Shown one piece after another: positions 1 through 14,200 of a DNA stretch of 64,000 bases. A model generated the notes under the pieces. The model was given only the letters and a program-made list of their open reading frames with translations. It made no database searches and was not told where the DNA came from. Positions within the stretch are counted from its first letter, which is position 1; each line of letters opens with the position of its first letter. A program made the translations under genes and the position numbers. This DNA is from Colius striatus (Eukaryota > Chordata > Aves > Coliiformes > Coliidae). The DNA is taken from NCBI RefSeq assembly GCF_028858725.1, contig NC_084767.1:20909895-20973894 (forward strand), written 5' to 3'.

Positions 1-1235
1 CATAATACCTGTTTTCACCCAATAGCAGGGAAACAGTGTTCAAAAAGAAAAATCAGGGACTTGGTAAAGCAAATTAGGAATGTGCACCTAAAATGAACTC
101 ACTGCTTCCTTGTTTCTTCTGCTATACTAAGTTCCTGGGTAACAATAAGCAATAAATAAAGGTGTAAAGCATCTCACAGTACTGTTGCTACAATGACATG
201 AATCTTTTAAGAAGCCAGTACAAAGTGCTGGCTCGTGAAGAGCACTGCTGCAACAAAGGCAGTTTTATTAATGTTTACAAAGTTATTTAGAATGCCCTCA
301 CACCCCAGAATCGCTGCGAAACATTCCGCTTCGACAGCAGCCCTCTCCGTGGTTCCCACCGCGTGGTGACCGGCCCACAAACCACATACAGCAACCTGTT
401 ACCTCGGAAGGAATCAGGGCTTAGGGCTCCCTTGGTACCACGTGTCATATTCCCAAAAAAGCAGGAAAAATCTTTCTTGTACCTTTACCACAAGCTGGGC
501 TTTCAAGTGCAAAACTCATTCAGTGTAAGATGGCTGTATTACAGATTTTTGACACTCATTAGTTTTGAGAAAGATGAGTTGGGTTGCTTTGGCAATGACA
601 CCTGGCGTGCTTTAAATGTGCTTCAGATCCAGCATTATCTGGGTGCTACGTACAACGTCTGTTTGTGAATAGCAATGAGAAAACCACATAAGGCTCAAAG
701 ATGCTGTCTTCTCACACTGTATAGTGCTTTTAAAAACAAAATTGTGTTGTGCAGGATAAACTCCTGCTCGTTTCCCAAACCTGCTACTTGTACAAATCTG
801 TTTTCTGTAGGCGGGCCACTTCTCTTGCCTCTTCAGACGAATTTTGCCTTCATTAAAGAGGCTGTAATGTAACTGATTCCTGCATACAAAGCAGTATCCC
901 TCTTTCAAGTTGGGTAAAAGCAGGCGCTTTAGTCAGGAACCTCTGGAAGTCCATGTTAGAAAATGCTGCTATAAACCAAAACCACTTGGTCTGTGAGGGG
1001 AGTGGAATCCCCCTGTAGCCCCTTCTTCATACTGACTGCAGGAAACCTCAGCAGGCTTTTAGGGATCTGCTGTGTCCAAGAAGTATTTGTGTCAGGGAAA
1101 GAATTCTGTTTGAAAATAGGCTCTGAAGTAATGCTAGTGCAGCATTTTGTTTTCTTTCAATAAAAATTAAACCAGAGACTCTGTCGCCTATCAGCCATCT
1201 TGCAGAGGGTCGGGCACAGCTCATTTTAGTGACTT
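1..1235. other. Intergenic sequence, no gene recognised
   Basis: Mixed-composition sequence without a recognised gene. It may include the old 3' flank of the zinc-finger locus; a reverse-strand AATAAA lies near 264-269. The longest open frame, 363-668 on the plus strand, has no recognisable domain. Confidence 0.4.
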
Positions 1236-2260
1236 TCACAGCATTTCTGCCTGCTGCTGATGCTTTGGGTTGGACGGGTGAGGTTCCTCAAAGCCGTCAT
1301 CTTGGGGCTGCCGTTTCTGCCTCTGCTTTTCAGGTAGTGCTTTTACCCTGCTGATCATTAGCCTTGGCCTAGCATCAGGAGGCCTCTCTTCGTCCTGCTG
1401 GTGTTTTTTACAATGTTTTTCAAAGGTAGAAATGCTGGCGTATGTCCAGTTGCAGACCAGACAGTGGTACGGCCGCTCCCCACTGTGCGTCCTCATGTGA
1501 AGCTGGAGGTAAGAGGACCTGGAAAGGTCCGTCTGCAGACCGAGCAGCGGTGAGGCTCACGTGCCTCATGGGCCTTCAGGTGCTGCCTGAGGGATGATGC
1601 CTGCTTGAAGGCCTTCCCGCAGGTGGGGCATCTGAAGTTCCTCTCGCCTGACTCCAGAAGCTGGTGAGACACGAGGTGGGCGGCAGAGCGCAAGCTCTTC
1701 CCGCACTTGTCGCACCCGTAGGGCCGTTCCCCAGCGTGCAGGCGGGCGTGCAGGACCAGCCCGGCCTTCTGCGTGAAGGCCGTGTTGCACTGCAGGCGCT
1801 GGAAGGGCCTCTCTCCCGTGTGCTCACGGCGGCGGCTGGTGAGGTGCGAGGCGCGCCCGAAGAGCTTGCCGCACTCCTCACACTGGAAAGGTCTCTCGCC
1901 GGTGTGGATGGCCTGGTGGCGCCCCAGGTGGGAGGACTGGAGGAAGAGCTTCCCACAGATGGGGCACCGGTACGTGCGCTCCCCCGTGTGGGAGCGGAGG
2001 TGGAGTGCGAGGTGCGACGAGGCGATGAAGGCCTTGCCGCACCGCGGGCAGCAGTGAGGCCGCTCCCCCGTGTGGGTGCGCTTGTGCAGGACGAGCCCGG
2101 AGGAGAGGGCGACGGCCTTGGCGCAGACCGGGCTGCGGTACGGCTTCTCCCGTGTGGACGCGACGGTGCTTGGCCTGGGCACCGGCCTGCGCGCAGGCCC
2201 TCCCGCACTGCTCGCACCCGTGTGGCCGCTCCGCCCCGCCGCCCGCACGGGGGCCCGGTG
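1236..2260 (-). pseudogene. C2H2 zinc-finger gene with two frameshifts (likely pseudogene)
   Basis: Reading down the minus strand I count ten Kruppel-type C2H2 fingers with TGE(R/K)P-type linkers, ending at a TGA at 1,236-1,238. Fingers 1, 3, 4, 8 and 10 keep all four ligands. Finger 2 ('YRSPVC') and finger 6 ('FQRLQC') lack the first Cys; finger 5 lacks the first His ('HLTSRRREH'); finger 7 lacks the last His ('HQLLESGER'). Two frame breaks occur: after finger 1 near 2,148-2,151, where the C-run is two bases shorter than in sibling linkers, and in finger 9 near 1,515-1,530 (one base short). The open frame runs up to 2,584 as GC-rich sequence without KRAB, SCAN or BTB. Such proteins normally bind DNA in the nucleus. 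No specific orthologue is recognised. Alternatively, the breaks are sequencing errors in GC-rich DNA, but the lost ligands argue for decay. Confidence 0.75.
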
Positions 2261-2584
2261 CGCCCAGCGTCCCGCCGGCACCATGGCGCGGCCCCGCCGC
2301 ATGCGCCTGCGCGCCCGGAGCCAGGCGCCTCCCGGGGAGCGGCCCCGTGTAGCGGGGGCACAGCCGCCTCCTGGCCGCGCCGAGGGTAGCGCTTCATGTC
2401 GAGACACGGCTGTGGCTGTGTGAAAGAGCAGCGGGCCGAGGGGCGGGATGTTACGCACCCACCACCCCACTCTGCTCCTCAGCCCCAGCTTCAGCAAATG
2501 GTGGTGTGGGGCAGGTGCCTGTGAGACCAGATTCCTGTATTTCCAGGGCTTCCTGGAGAGACCCTCCTCCTGAGAAGTGGCCAA

Positions 2585-3349
2585 GGGAGGGAGTCTTAAG
2601 GGCTCCCTAAGGCTGCAAAACAGTTATGTTTTGGCTATAGACCATGGGACTGTGAAGAGAAATAACTTCAAAACAGTTTCAGCAAGGCCACAGTGCCCAA
2701 AATGAGGGAATTGCTTCATTAACTGTTAATATTACTGTTAACACCCCTTAATATGATAATGAGCTAAAAGGAGGGCATGCTAAACATCCATGACTATGTT
2801 CTCAACTCTCCACACAAATGACGGTGGACATCTGCTTGTACAGTGTGCGTAACGGGTAGCTCATTCTTCTGTATATAAGGTGCATTCTTTAATTTCTCAG
2901 GGTGTGTGTATTAGGAGTGATCCCCCACGCACTCAGTGTTGAATAAAGTCACACCTGCTTTCTAATACTAAATAATGGAGTGGTAGAGAGTTTCTTCTGA
3001 ACTGGTTTTGGTAACACCAGTTGTCAAGAGGGCAGCCCACACCGGGAGTGGGGCACAGCAGTAAACCACACACCTGAGAGCATTTCTGTTTGGGTACTGC
3101 GGACACATGGAAGGTTGTGAGGGTGTGCAATTGCTTGAGTTGTAAAGCAATGTAAAGAAAATTTTCAGAAAAAGCCCTTCAGGCATTACACTGTCCAAAA
3201 CACAGGTACTGTAGGTAAGTCAAGGTTTTGATTTAACAGCGTTAAGTTTCAACACTCAGCAAGTCGATTTTCAAGAGCTGTTTTGAAATGTTTAATGTGC
3301 TTTTTGTTTTAGATTTACTTTACAAGGCAACTTGTCTCACTGTCATCAA
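2585..3349. other. Intergenic spacer between zinc-finger sequence and DIP2A 3' end
   Basis: About 765 nt with no recognised coding or repeat element. A TATA-like 'TATATAAGG' lies at about 2,872-2,880 on the plus strand, but nothing downstream supports it as a promoter. Confidence 0.4.
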
Positions 3350-5022
3350 TATCTCAATACAAAAATCTTACACTGCTTTATTTGCTATAAAACTACAACA
3401 TTAAAATTGGGGTTAGGTAGCTCTTCCCTTTCGCCAGCTGTTTTGTTACGAGGGGTGTCCCACAGTCCACTGCTAGAGGCTGCTGTACTTAAACAATAAG
3501 TTACACGTAAGTTCTGTACATAATTACAGTCATAGCAGAGTATGCAGCTGTATAATACACCACAGTCAAACACTATGAGGGCAAAGAACTACTATAGATG
3601 AAAGCTTTTTGTTGACGAATTTATAGTTTATTTGACCCAGAGTCAGTTTGATAAATCAGGAGACTGACATCCATCTTCCTTAGGCACTGATCCAGGCAGA
3701 ATTGCCTTGCAGAAAAACCTGGCTCTTTTGCAAACTTACACATTATTTAAAAAAACTTTATGTAGCTCAAAGTCTTTAAGAACTCTATAAAAAATAGTTA
3801 TTTGCTAGTCTCGTGCTTACCTTCAAATACATGAAGTATTTGAGTAACTTCTCATTCTCTTTCTGAATTAGGTTCACTGCAGTCTTAGATCAGGCAGAAA
3901 CTTCAAAACGTTAAGTAGCCAAGGGTGACTCAACCAACTGGGTGTTTCAGCTCGAACAAAGAAGTCTGTCTAAATACCGTTCTAATTAAAAACCAAAGTT
4001 TGTACCACAGCAAATCAAGCCAACTAACACTGAATATCTTTGTCCATGGTGGAAAATAAAAGAATCACTATCGTTAAGTTTTAGCACAGGATGTTCAGGG
4101 AAAACATATTGTAAGACCATGCTTTGTAAACATTTCTATGGATCATTGGAGACTACTGGCTTTGGAATGAACTTTCAAATACTTGGCATTATGCAGGGCA
4201 GTAATTAACAGCGAATGCTATGGAAACAAGCGACTTTAACATGAAGTTACAACCGCAAGAGCAGTGAAGGCTCCTGCATCAAGTAGTTAAAACTGGATAT
4301 TAATTTATATTTTATTATAAAGTTTATAGCATTACAGAGTCCAGCATGGCACGATACCTTGTTACAGTTGCAGTATTTGTGTTTGCCTGGTACGAAAAAG
4401 CTGAACAGTAGCATAATTGTTGTTATATTGAATCCAGGGTTGGAATGAATTTGTTTCTTCTGAATAGGGATGAGTCAGTGATTTAAAATAAAAAGGCTGC
4501 ATTTTAAAATCCCAAATATGTGCAAAATTCCTTTCAGTACAGTAGAGAATATGGTAGTGTGCAATCTTGAAAGTTACGACCCAACCCAGATACTGCCAAT
4601 ATATTGCAAACGGTCACCCAGGGGGTGAACTCCAAACAGTTACTCAGAACTTTCAGTATCATTTCCAAGAGTCCTCCTCACAGCTGCTGTACTCTCCCCA
4701 CCCCGCTTTATGTCCTTTTACGCAGTGCATCAAGTAATGACATTCATAAGTATTGTAAAAAAAACATTGGTCCATGACAGTTCTAATAAGCTTCCTTCAG
4801 GAATTCCAGTAAACTCTCCATCCTAAGACAGCTGTTAACTGTTACCATGGGCTTATGAAAGCAAATGCAATCTGGGAGATGAAGGTCTGTGAAGACTAGT
4901 ATCTCCATTGTCCTAAATTGTGCCTTCAACAGCTTTTAAAACTGGAAACAGAAAATGGATTCTGATGTTATTTGGAAAGTCCCTTGATTTTGGTGCTTTA
5001 GCCTTGATGCGATTTGCTGTTT
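3350..5022 (-). other. DIP2A: Probable DIP2A 3' UTR
   Basis: AT-rich sequence directly after the stop with no plausible coding frame. Reverse-strand AATAAA hexamers occur at 4,311-4,316, 3,627-3,632 and 3,377-3,382. Any could end the transcript, and the last would give about a 1.65-kb UTR. The true end is not visible from sequence; the interval is an inference. Confidence 0.4.
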
Positions 5023-5275
5023 TCACATGTTGTAGGCAACATAAATAGGATCCAACTGGTCAGCTAAAAATCCGTCTCTCAAGTGCATTCGTTGTTTCTC
5101 ACCACGGGAATTGATAGGTATAACACCAGGGTCCACAATTACTACAACACCTACTATGAGGTAATGCTCCTCCAGAACCACATTTGTTACCAGCGCCACC
5201 AGGTCCAACGCCTCTTGTTCTGAGCCTTCCAACTCCACAACCACCACCAGCAAGTTGGTCCATGTAAACACAGCA
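5023..5275 (-). CDS. DIP2A: DIP2A last coding exon (C-terminus and stop)
   Basis: Encodes '(C)[19 protein letters not shown]' through '[15 protein letters not shown]'-type C-terminal sequence (here '[20 protein letters not shown]') to '[12 protein letters not shown]' and the TGA at 5,023-5,025. 'NSRGEKQR' includes the conserved C-terminal basic residues of adenylate-forming enzymes. Acceptor 'cacgccaacag', phase 2. The exon continues into the 3' UTR. Confidence 0.96.
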
Positions 5276-8200
5276 CTGTTGGCGTGACACAAACATTAAT
5301 GGTGAGAAAAAAAACACAGCAAGTCTAAAGAGCTGCTGGTTATCTGAGAGAGACTCGCTGGAAAGATATTTTATAACGACCCAAACTATATAATAAATGA
5401 GAACAAGTGACATAATAGTAATGTGAAAATATTCATCAATCAAGAGGTGTTAAAGCTGTAACTTCTTGGGATATCCTCTGCCACTGTTTTTTTAATTGTC
5501 CATGAACAATAAGTAGGTCTTTTTCTCTTATATGTACACTTATGTATTAAAACGGGAACCATTAATATTTCATGTTCAGTGTGTGCATACGTGATATTAA
5601 TATACTTGTGTAAGTCTTCAGATATTATTGAATGGAAAAGAAAACCTCTCAAAGCTTACAAGTAAACACTACTGCTTCGAGACTGAAGAGGACCTAGAGC
5701 CAAATGGCATACATCATCCACTGGGACCAAATGAGAATAATGTATGTTAGAACGTATCATTCTAGAAATCCCCAAGATGTGTTTACCAAGTCTGAACACA
5801 TACATTCTGACACAGCCTGGCAGGTCAACAGCACGGCTTGCAAGTGCTCTGCTGCCCTGTTTGTGCCCTGCTCTCCCTGTCTTTCAGACTATGAAGATCA
5901 AACTCTGATAAAGCTATGAGCTTTTTTGATTGTAGTGGCAGAGGCAGGGGAAAGAAGGGCCTTCTCTTTCAGTTACTCTCACTGCAGTAGTTTCTAGGCA
6001 AAGTTTTGGTGAGTTCACTCTACACCAAGGTCTCAGTCTAGCATGCTGTTCCACAGAGCTTGATTTATGCTACTTTAGAAGAAGTAAAAGGGTATATAAA
6101 AGTAATACTGAGGCTCTTACCATTCTGCAATGCTCTTATGTGCTCTTATTACAGAGGTCTCTATATCAATGGGATGGTATCTCATTCCTCTGAGCTCCAA
6201 CGTTTCATCCAAAGAGCCCACCACATACAGGGCATCGTGCCTCTCTGCAATGTAGCACAGACATTTAACACATAATCAGATCTACAGAACACACACAGTT
6301 GTTTCTACATGCCTGTTCCTGATGCTCTAATTGGTTCCTGGTGAAAGTCTATAATAGACATCAAGCTCTACCATTTGAGGAGAATAAAGAGATCATGTAG
6401 CACTTCTGCCTGTTGAATCCAAGCAAATGAAACCAGACCAAAACCAATTTTTGTGTCACCTAGTTCTGCTCCTTTTCTGACATAATGTAATCCTAGTTCA
6501 TAAAGTCCACCATCCTTTACCCTCACTATTCTTACCAGATTAACTCTAATCAATAGGAGCACTTCTCACATTTCCAAATATAACTTTGTTTTCTTTTTAA
6601 ACCACCTTATATCCCAGTTGTCCTCAAGACAGCAATATTATTCTCAGCTTCCTAAATTCCCTCCAGTTAATAAAGCAAGAACAACTCCCTCCATTTCTGA
6701 ATCCTGGACCGGTATGCACTGCAACAAATCGGGTAGCTCCCCAACAAAAGTCTGCATCTTCAACAATTTTCTCTCCTTGATCACTCTTCTTCCTTCATAT
6801 AATGGAGGACTAGAAGTAGGACAGACATGCATGCTGTTCCCCAGACACTTACGTTCCAGAAGTGAGAACACCTGCTTTTCTATCTTGTACCACAAGTGAT
6901 CACAGGAAATGTAAAAGGTGTCTGTGAACCCCCTACAGCTCATTGTCCAGTACACAGTAACGAGGGGACACTGACACTTTCCATGTAAATCTCACTATTC
7001 ATTTAAGTTCAGTCACAATTTGCAATATCCACTTGCTAATAAATTATAAGCATTCAGACACCTTCTTCAGATGTTTAGAGATTGCTTTTTTTGGAAAAAA
7101 AGTATGATAATCAGGACTTACACCTACTCTGTATTGTCTCAAGAGAAAAACAAAATTTGTCTCCCATCTGCTTAAATTTCTCAAGTTTAGAAATCTTGGC
7201 TTAGACTGAAAACCTGAGATTAATTATTTCTTTTCTACAGTGGTAACACTATGGAGAAGTTACTCCTCTAGACCTTTAACTTCTGAAAGGCTGGGAAATC
7301 ATTGGTATTTATCCATGTCCTAGAACTGATGAATGACAACTTTATTTATATTCTCTAGATCAGCACTGAAATACTACATCCTGTCTGCTAGGAAAGAGGT
7401 TCAGAGGAAAAGCAAGTAGAAAGGCTCTGGTACTTCTAACAAATGTGCTCATATTATAACCAAATATGTATATATAAACACGAACAGAGCAATGATTCTT
7501 GTCACATTCAGCACTTTTCTCTAATGGAAGTCAGGGTAATCTTGCAGGACAGCTTACTCTTTGCTAGCTCAGCTATCTCCAGGAGTTTCAAACACATGCT
7601 TCTGTAAACACATTTGTTTTCTCTCACCTCCACTAGCATCAGTAAGTTCTGTCCTGCGCAGAAAGCCAAGGTAGCCAGTCCGAGCCCACACAGTCTGAGT
7701 GTCTCCAAAACTCAACCGAGAAGTAAAGTGATCGGCGTGCAGTGCTTCTTCTCCATACACTGTGTAGTAACCAGTAGCATTGTGCGGACTACTCACCCAT
7801 ATCTAGGGGATAACAAAAAAACAACCAAAAGGGAGTCATTCCCATAGAATCACAGGTTATCTTGCCAGACTTGGGCAGCAGCATTTATTGATTTAAAAAA
7901 TCCATTCCACTGACAATTTTGTTGCTCCTAAAATGCCAGGAGTAGTTTTATTGAAATACTTTTTACCTTCTGTCTCAAGGAAAATTACCAGCAAAAAGAA
8001 GCAAAAAGGAGTTTTATAATTTGGGATGGTGAAAAAGAAAACTGAACTAGGCACTTGGCACAATGGAAAGGAACATCTGTAACCCCCAACCTGAAATTAA
8101 TTTGGTTCCTTGTATTCACAAATCCAGAGGTATATAAACAAAAAATAACAGCAGACTGCCTCATTACTGCCATCCACTGATGGGAGTACCTAAGATTTTC

Positions 8201-11200
8201 CCCATTCATCAGACACAGACTGGCAGCAATCACTTGATACTGGCAGCAGTTTGTCAGAAGAGGGAGGAGACAATGCAGACATACATATGTACGTGCATTA
8301 CAACAGTTCTGGCTCCCTGTAGAATTCGTTCCCTTGCTACATTACGTGGCCATCTCACCAAGAGACAGGCATTTACCCAACATAATTTATCTACATATTA
8401 AATCACTGCTGATAAACAAAGTCCAACAGCATCAAAGCTTTACCTCTCCTAAATGCGAGTCTCCCAGAGGTCCCTTGGTTTCTGTGTGTGCTATGATGAC
8501 CTTTACCCCTGGAAGAATCTTGAATAAGAAGCAAATAGAAGTTATGAGAACTTGAATTCACCATGAGAAAAGTTAATAATGCATAGCCACAAGTCAAGCA
8601 ACTCAGCAATTCTTCCCTTTCTACTCCATGCACCACAGACATCAATCATCTCCTGCTACCAAAGTTTTTAATCATTTAAACTCGAAGCACCTGTTTTACA
8701 GCTTGAGCGTTAAAAGTTCGTTTCACCCCTGAAAAATGCCTTCCACACGGAGGCCTCTGATTTTTCAGTTGTAGCAAGGTACTCTATTGCTTCATGTCAT
8801 CCACCTTGCTTCATTTTAACTAGCTGTTCATTTTATGCTCTCTCTAGTGCCTTTCCTAGGTGTGCTGTGATTACTGAAGCTTTGTGCAGATTGTGTAGTG
8901 AGATCCAGCTGAAACAGCTAAGCACCCAGGTAAAGGTTATGAGGAGGAAGGATTGCTCTCAGTCTCTCACCTTCCCAGACTCCATGAGCGGCAGACTGTG
9001 TGGAGAACCTCTCTCTACCAAACGCACCCTAGGAAAAGAAGAGAATGGATTTGTACAAGGATTTATAAACTGAAACAGAAGTTAAGCAGATGTCTTCCAG
9101 TATGTTCAGCATTACCCTATCCTTAGCTGCACTGACCAAACTATTACGATGTCAGCCAATTATGCTGTTGTTTACAAAGCGGTAAGACTTTAGTCTTACT
9201 AAAGAGCTCCTAAGTTAAGAGTTCCTAGCTGTCTCCAATACTTCCATATTAGCATTCCCAAAGACCACATTTCTTTTAAGCATCAGAAATTCAGCTCTCT
9301 GGAGAGATGAGTAACTTTTTCCAACAGAGTTCTAATATCACAGTTCTACCAGTATTTTAAGTTCACCTTCTTTGTTGAACAATGGCGGAGCATCACTAGG
9401 AATTACAAAAAGTGAAGAGCAAGCAGCTTAAATGGAATTAAGTGACCGTATGCAGCCCATTAGTAACATAACTTATGAAGATGGCACGTCTGCAGAAGGA
9501 GCACAAATTGAGTGTAGCAGGAGATGTGTACAAGAGAAGAGATTCCTACACATTATGTCATATCACACTATCCCTACATCCATTGGCTAGAACTATCACA
9601 GAGACAGTACGAGGATATGGCCAAACTTGCTTTTTAACAGGAATTTATACCACACAAGTCATAGTGAAGTACTTAGTAAGGAGAAATGACTGTATTTTAC
9701 ATAGATCTGTTCAGATGCCAAATCAGGATCATGCAAATGATGGCGAATAGCTTGTCTTTTGACAGCTAAGATTTAAGCTTGCAAAAATTACACAAGTAGT
9801 CACAAAAGCTGCCAGTTAAAAAAAGCCCCTAATTTAACATTAAAAAAAACCCAAAACAAATGCACCAAGCCTTGATATTATGTTTCTTAAAATAAGTACA
9901 GAAACAAATACATATATGCATGTACCCTACTAAACCTACAGGCTGAACTTGGTGCTGCCAGCACTTGTCTGAACTAAGTTAACTGAGAGACAGTTTAATA
10001 GGAGAATCGTGGCTACAGAACTAAGTTTGTTAGAATGATGTATCTTTGGCAAGTTTCCAGATGACACGTGTGCAATACGTGCATTTTGGTATGCTGCAGT
10101 ACAGGCCTGACATCAAGCTATTTGATTTGGGAAGGCTGAGGGAATTGAGTTGGTTTGGTCTGAAGGGAAAAAGACTAACAGGAACTCTAACTGTGCTTTT
10201 TGCACCACCTGAAGGACTGTTACAGAGAAGATGGAGCCAGATTTCTCAGCGTTGCACACCATAAAGAGACAAGGCCAGGGACATAATATGCAAGATGGGA
10301 AACGCCAGGAAGGAAAAATGTCAGTCCCAGTACATATATTTAGAGAGGAGAAAGATCTGCATTTCTGGAGACATTCCATACTGAATTGGTCCTGGCCCTC
10401 AGTAACCTCATGAAGTCTTTAAGCTGGTCTTGCTTTGAGCAGCAAGCTGCGTGAGAGACACTCAGAGATCTCACTCACCCTGTTTCTATGACTTTGTGCC
10501 TAACCAGGCAGTTGGGAAAGTCACCTTTTCTTAATGGTATGGTTGGGTAAGAAACAGCTAATAGATTATACAGGGCTGACAGCAACTTAGGTGAGGGTCT
10601 AGAAAGGAACAGCAGAAGCAGTGATAGAGGAGATGGCAGATCACTTGAGGTGTACAGCCATCATTCTCTAGGATGAGGCTCCTTAAATACGGTGATGAGG
10701 TAAGATTAGCTGCTGCCAAGAGGACTTGGACAAACCAATGCAACGTCATAAGGCTGAACCTTCTCTTCTATGGTCATTAAATAGTTAATGCTTTAACATG
10801 ATCTGTACCTGTCATGTCGAAGTGCTCTCATATCTACGTAGACTGTTGTTGGATCTGGTCCTGCTGTTCCCTAAGAATAAGAAGGAACAAACAAATTCAA
10901 CAGAATCCTGAAAATCCTGCTTTAATTTTCACACAAATTCACAAATTCCTCTCCCTTTTTTACTTATAAAGTACTGCCCTAATCTACCAGAAATACAGTA
11001 AAATAGCCCCCCCTTTCTGAGGTGACTGCCATATAGCTTTGCTGTTTTATGGAATCAGTAAATGAATGCACAAGTGAAGGATGACAGGTGAAGCTTAAGT
11101 TTTAAAATTTTTTACATTTAAAACTTAAGTTTTTAAAATTTTATTTTGGTAAGCACCTCCTCTAAAAACTAAAAAGCAAGTGCAAAGCGTGTAAGCATAA

Positions 11201-14200
11201 ACCTGTGTGTGCCTAATCCCTTTCCCAAAGCTCCACTTCATAAGAGTTTTGTCAACTTTGAGGGGAAAAAAAACCCAATCACAAACCAACATTTAACTAA
11301 AACAGGACTCTAAATATATACCAAAACATAATCTCAACATAGAACATAACCTGTATCTTTTCAAGACTCCTGCCAGTAACAGCCTAGGCAGAAGTAGAGC
11401 TCTGTTGCAGTCAGATGATAAACTTTCTGACCACATCTGGTGAGAGGCTTCCCATTTCCCAACATGGGAATAGGGGACTCTTTCCATCTCCTAACAGAGT
11501 GTAATCTCAAGACAACTAGAAACTACTGTAAGATGCATATTTAAGATAAAAAAATAGGCAAAGTTTTGGTGAGTCTTCCCCCACCCCCCAGCACAGTTTC
11601 TCATTTTAGAAATACTTAAAATTAGGCTGCTTTTCCACCAGCTGAAGATTGTAGTGCTACACAACAGTAATAAGTGTCTTTACAATGATACTCCCTTGTA
11701 TTCGTAGCACTGCTGAGGCTTGGTGGCACTGACAGCCACACCAGGTTAATGGTACCATCTTTATCTTTAGGAATATACTGCTTAGTGATTTCTGTCATTG
11801 CTATAGCCCCCTTTCCGGCTTGAGAAAGAGGTTTTGTGCTTCAGCTACAAGTGTTCTTTGTGAATAAACCAGAACTTCCTTTAGGAAAAAAAACCCCAAA
11901 ACCTTGCTGGATGTGTTTCGAATGAAAATCCTCTCAAATGGTACACATTCATCACAGCAATACTGCTGAACCAGACTGATTGCAGGACGTTACAAGCACA
12001 CATGCATCACTATACCTGTTCAGCCAGCTTGCCCAGCCTGTTTGGCTGACAGCGGGACCACAAACAGAAGTAACAGAGGCCATCAAAGTGTGTGAAACAG
12101 AGAAAGGGGAAAAAAGAAAATACAAACAAAGAGGCACTGGAAACGTAAGATACACACAGTAAGACAGAAAACAAAACTCACTGGTTTAGAGTGAAAGAAA
12201 ATTTCCATTTCAGATTACTTAAGAGCTTGGCACTTTTAAGTGGTTCAGTAGGAAACATCAAGTCCCAGGTAATAAACAAGAATAGGTTTAAAGCAGATCA
12301 CATGTAATGCCTGTTGCCTTAATAAATCTCTCCTCCAAGTATCTAAAGGCTGCTTGCAGCTTCAGAAACATCTTCACAATAAACCAGTCCAGTAAGGCTG
12401 GAAGACATTATGTATTTATATGCATGTTAACTTGCATCAAATATCCATTCATTCTGGCTAGTCATCTATATTAATTTTAATTCTGTGATTTGAAAAGTCA
12501 AGTACAGATATCACTTTGGAAAAATAGGGGAAAGGGGTGAAAAAACCCAACACTAAAAAAGGAATGGAGAACAGGGATGGAAAAGTTATAAAATGATGGG
12601 GAAGCCTAACTGTCCAGCAGTCCTACACTTCTCACTGTTTTGAGTACAATTCACATTCTTACCTAACATTCTGCAGAAAAACTGTTTTTGCCTCATTTTT
12701 GCAGTCTGAACAGCAAATATCTCAAATTGACTTTTAAAATTCCTATTTAGGCAGGCAATTAATGTTCTTTCACACTTGGTATCTGAAATGTTTGATTCAA
12801 TGAATTTTAATTAAAAATCTTAATTTACAGTCAATTTAATCTATAGCCTTCATATTTCTCCATCTACTGATTCATAAAATTGCTCTGGCTGCATTTCCTT
12901 ATAACCATTTATCTAGGGGTTATTAAAAGAGAAAAGGTTTTTAACATCTGTGAAAGAAACTGTGGAAACTAATGAAACAATTACGAATTTAAGAAGCTCA
13001 CGGCCCAAAGCATCTCTCATGCAGGAACATTACAACATATGCTGAGAGGAAAATGGCTTTCCTTCAGTTAGTGGGTGCCAGAAACAAAAACAGAAACAAC
13101 AACTAGGAAAAAATGTTTTGTAGAAGCACAGCAGCAGTCTTCATAGAATCATATTTTTTAATTAACTGTAATTAATACCAAAAGAAAAGCAAATAAAATT
13201 TACAATTACACACATACTTGAAGGATGTGTCAGCTAAGAAATTCCCCACATACAGAGCTATACACTGGCGCATCTGAAGCTCCGGCAGTTTATCTATTAA
13301 CTCAAGCATCATCAAAAACCCAGGGTGCTTTCCTAGACCATACTTAGTACCTGATCATCTCTCACATGAGGTGAGACAAACATACTTGAACGTTGAGAAT
13401 ACTAATTTGAGATCTCTAAATGTAAAAAAACCTGCCAACCTTGTCAAACTTCCTAGGTCTCATTTGAAGAACTCTGTTTTCCTCTTAATTCCACATATAC
13501 AAAAGCTATTCTTCAAACAGACAAAATCTGGATCACACAAATAACTGTAACAGCACTGCTTGAAATATTTAACATATTTATGAATAGAAAGCTGTATATT
13601 TAATTTAATACTGCTTCTGCATAGTAGAAAGGAAACAAATTTCTTAACACTGATCCTCTGGAGTAGAAAGGCAAATCAATCGGTTAATTAGTCCAGAAAA
13701 GTGAAATTATCATACTCCACATCTTCAAGGATTATTTAACTTGCTGATGAAGCAAGCAAGCACAGAGCTCTAGTTCATTAGAAACAAAATTACATACAGC
13801 TGAACATGATTTCCAATAAGGCTCCCAGGGGTTCTGTATATGGAATAAGCAGTTTAATCTCACCTGTAAGCAAATTGCTACATTGACTCTGCACCCAAAT
13901 GTAGTGCTCACTGCACGTGCAGAGAGGCCCAGGTCCTTGAATAACTTGGAGAAAGATTGTGTTAATGTAATCCTTGGTCTCTCCTCTGCAACCACCATGC
14001 AGGTTCGCACGCAGGACAGGTTAACTCCTTTCATCTGAGAGGTTGGGTGAAGAAAACAACAACATATTAAGTTTGAGGCCAACAATTCTAGAAGGAAGTA
14101 ATTTTAATTTGCAGGATAGACTTTAAAAAGACCAGAACAACTGACATGAACTGGTTAAATGACATAGACACAGACTGCACTCAGTTTGGCTCCATCGACC

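Noticed and set aside
363-668. 101-codon open frame on the plus strand near the left edge
   Set aside because: No recognisable domain, no splice or promoter support, and length within chance for this composition.
1-1235. Possible S100B, the gene after DIP2A in human
   Set aside because: No EF-hand coding sequence is visible in either strand here.
1664-2389. 241-codon open frame on the plus strand
   Set aside because: It is antisense to the zinc-finger array; long shadow frames are expected opposite GC-rich repeated fingers, and it has no domain.
2872-2880. TATA-like box between the zinc-finger sequence and DIP2A
   Set aside because: No transcription unit starts downstream on that strand; one TATA match in AT-rich DNA is not evidence of a promoter.
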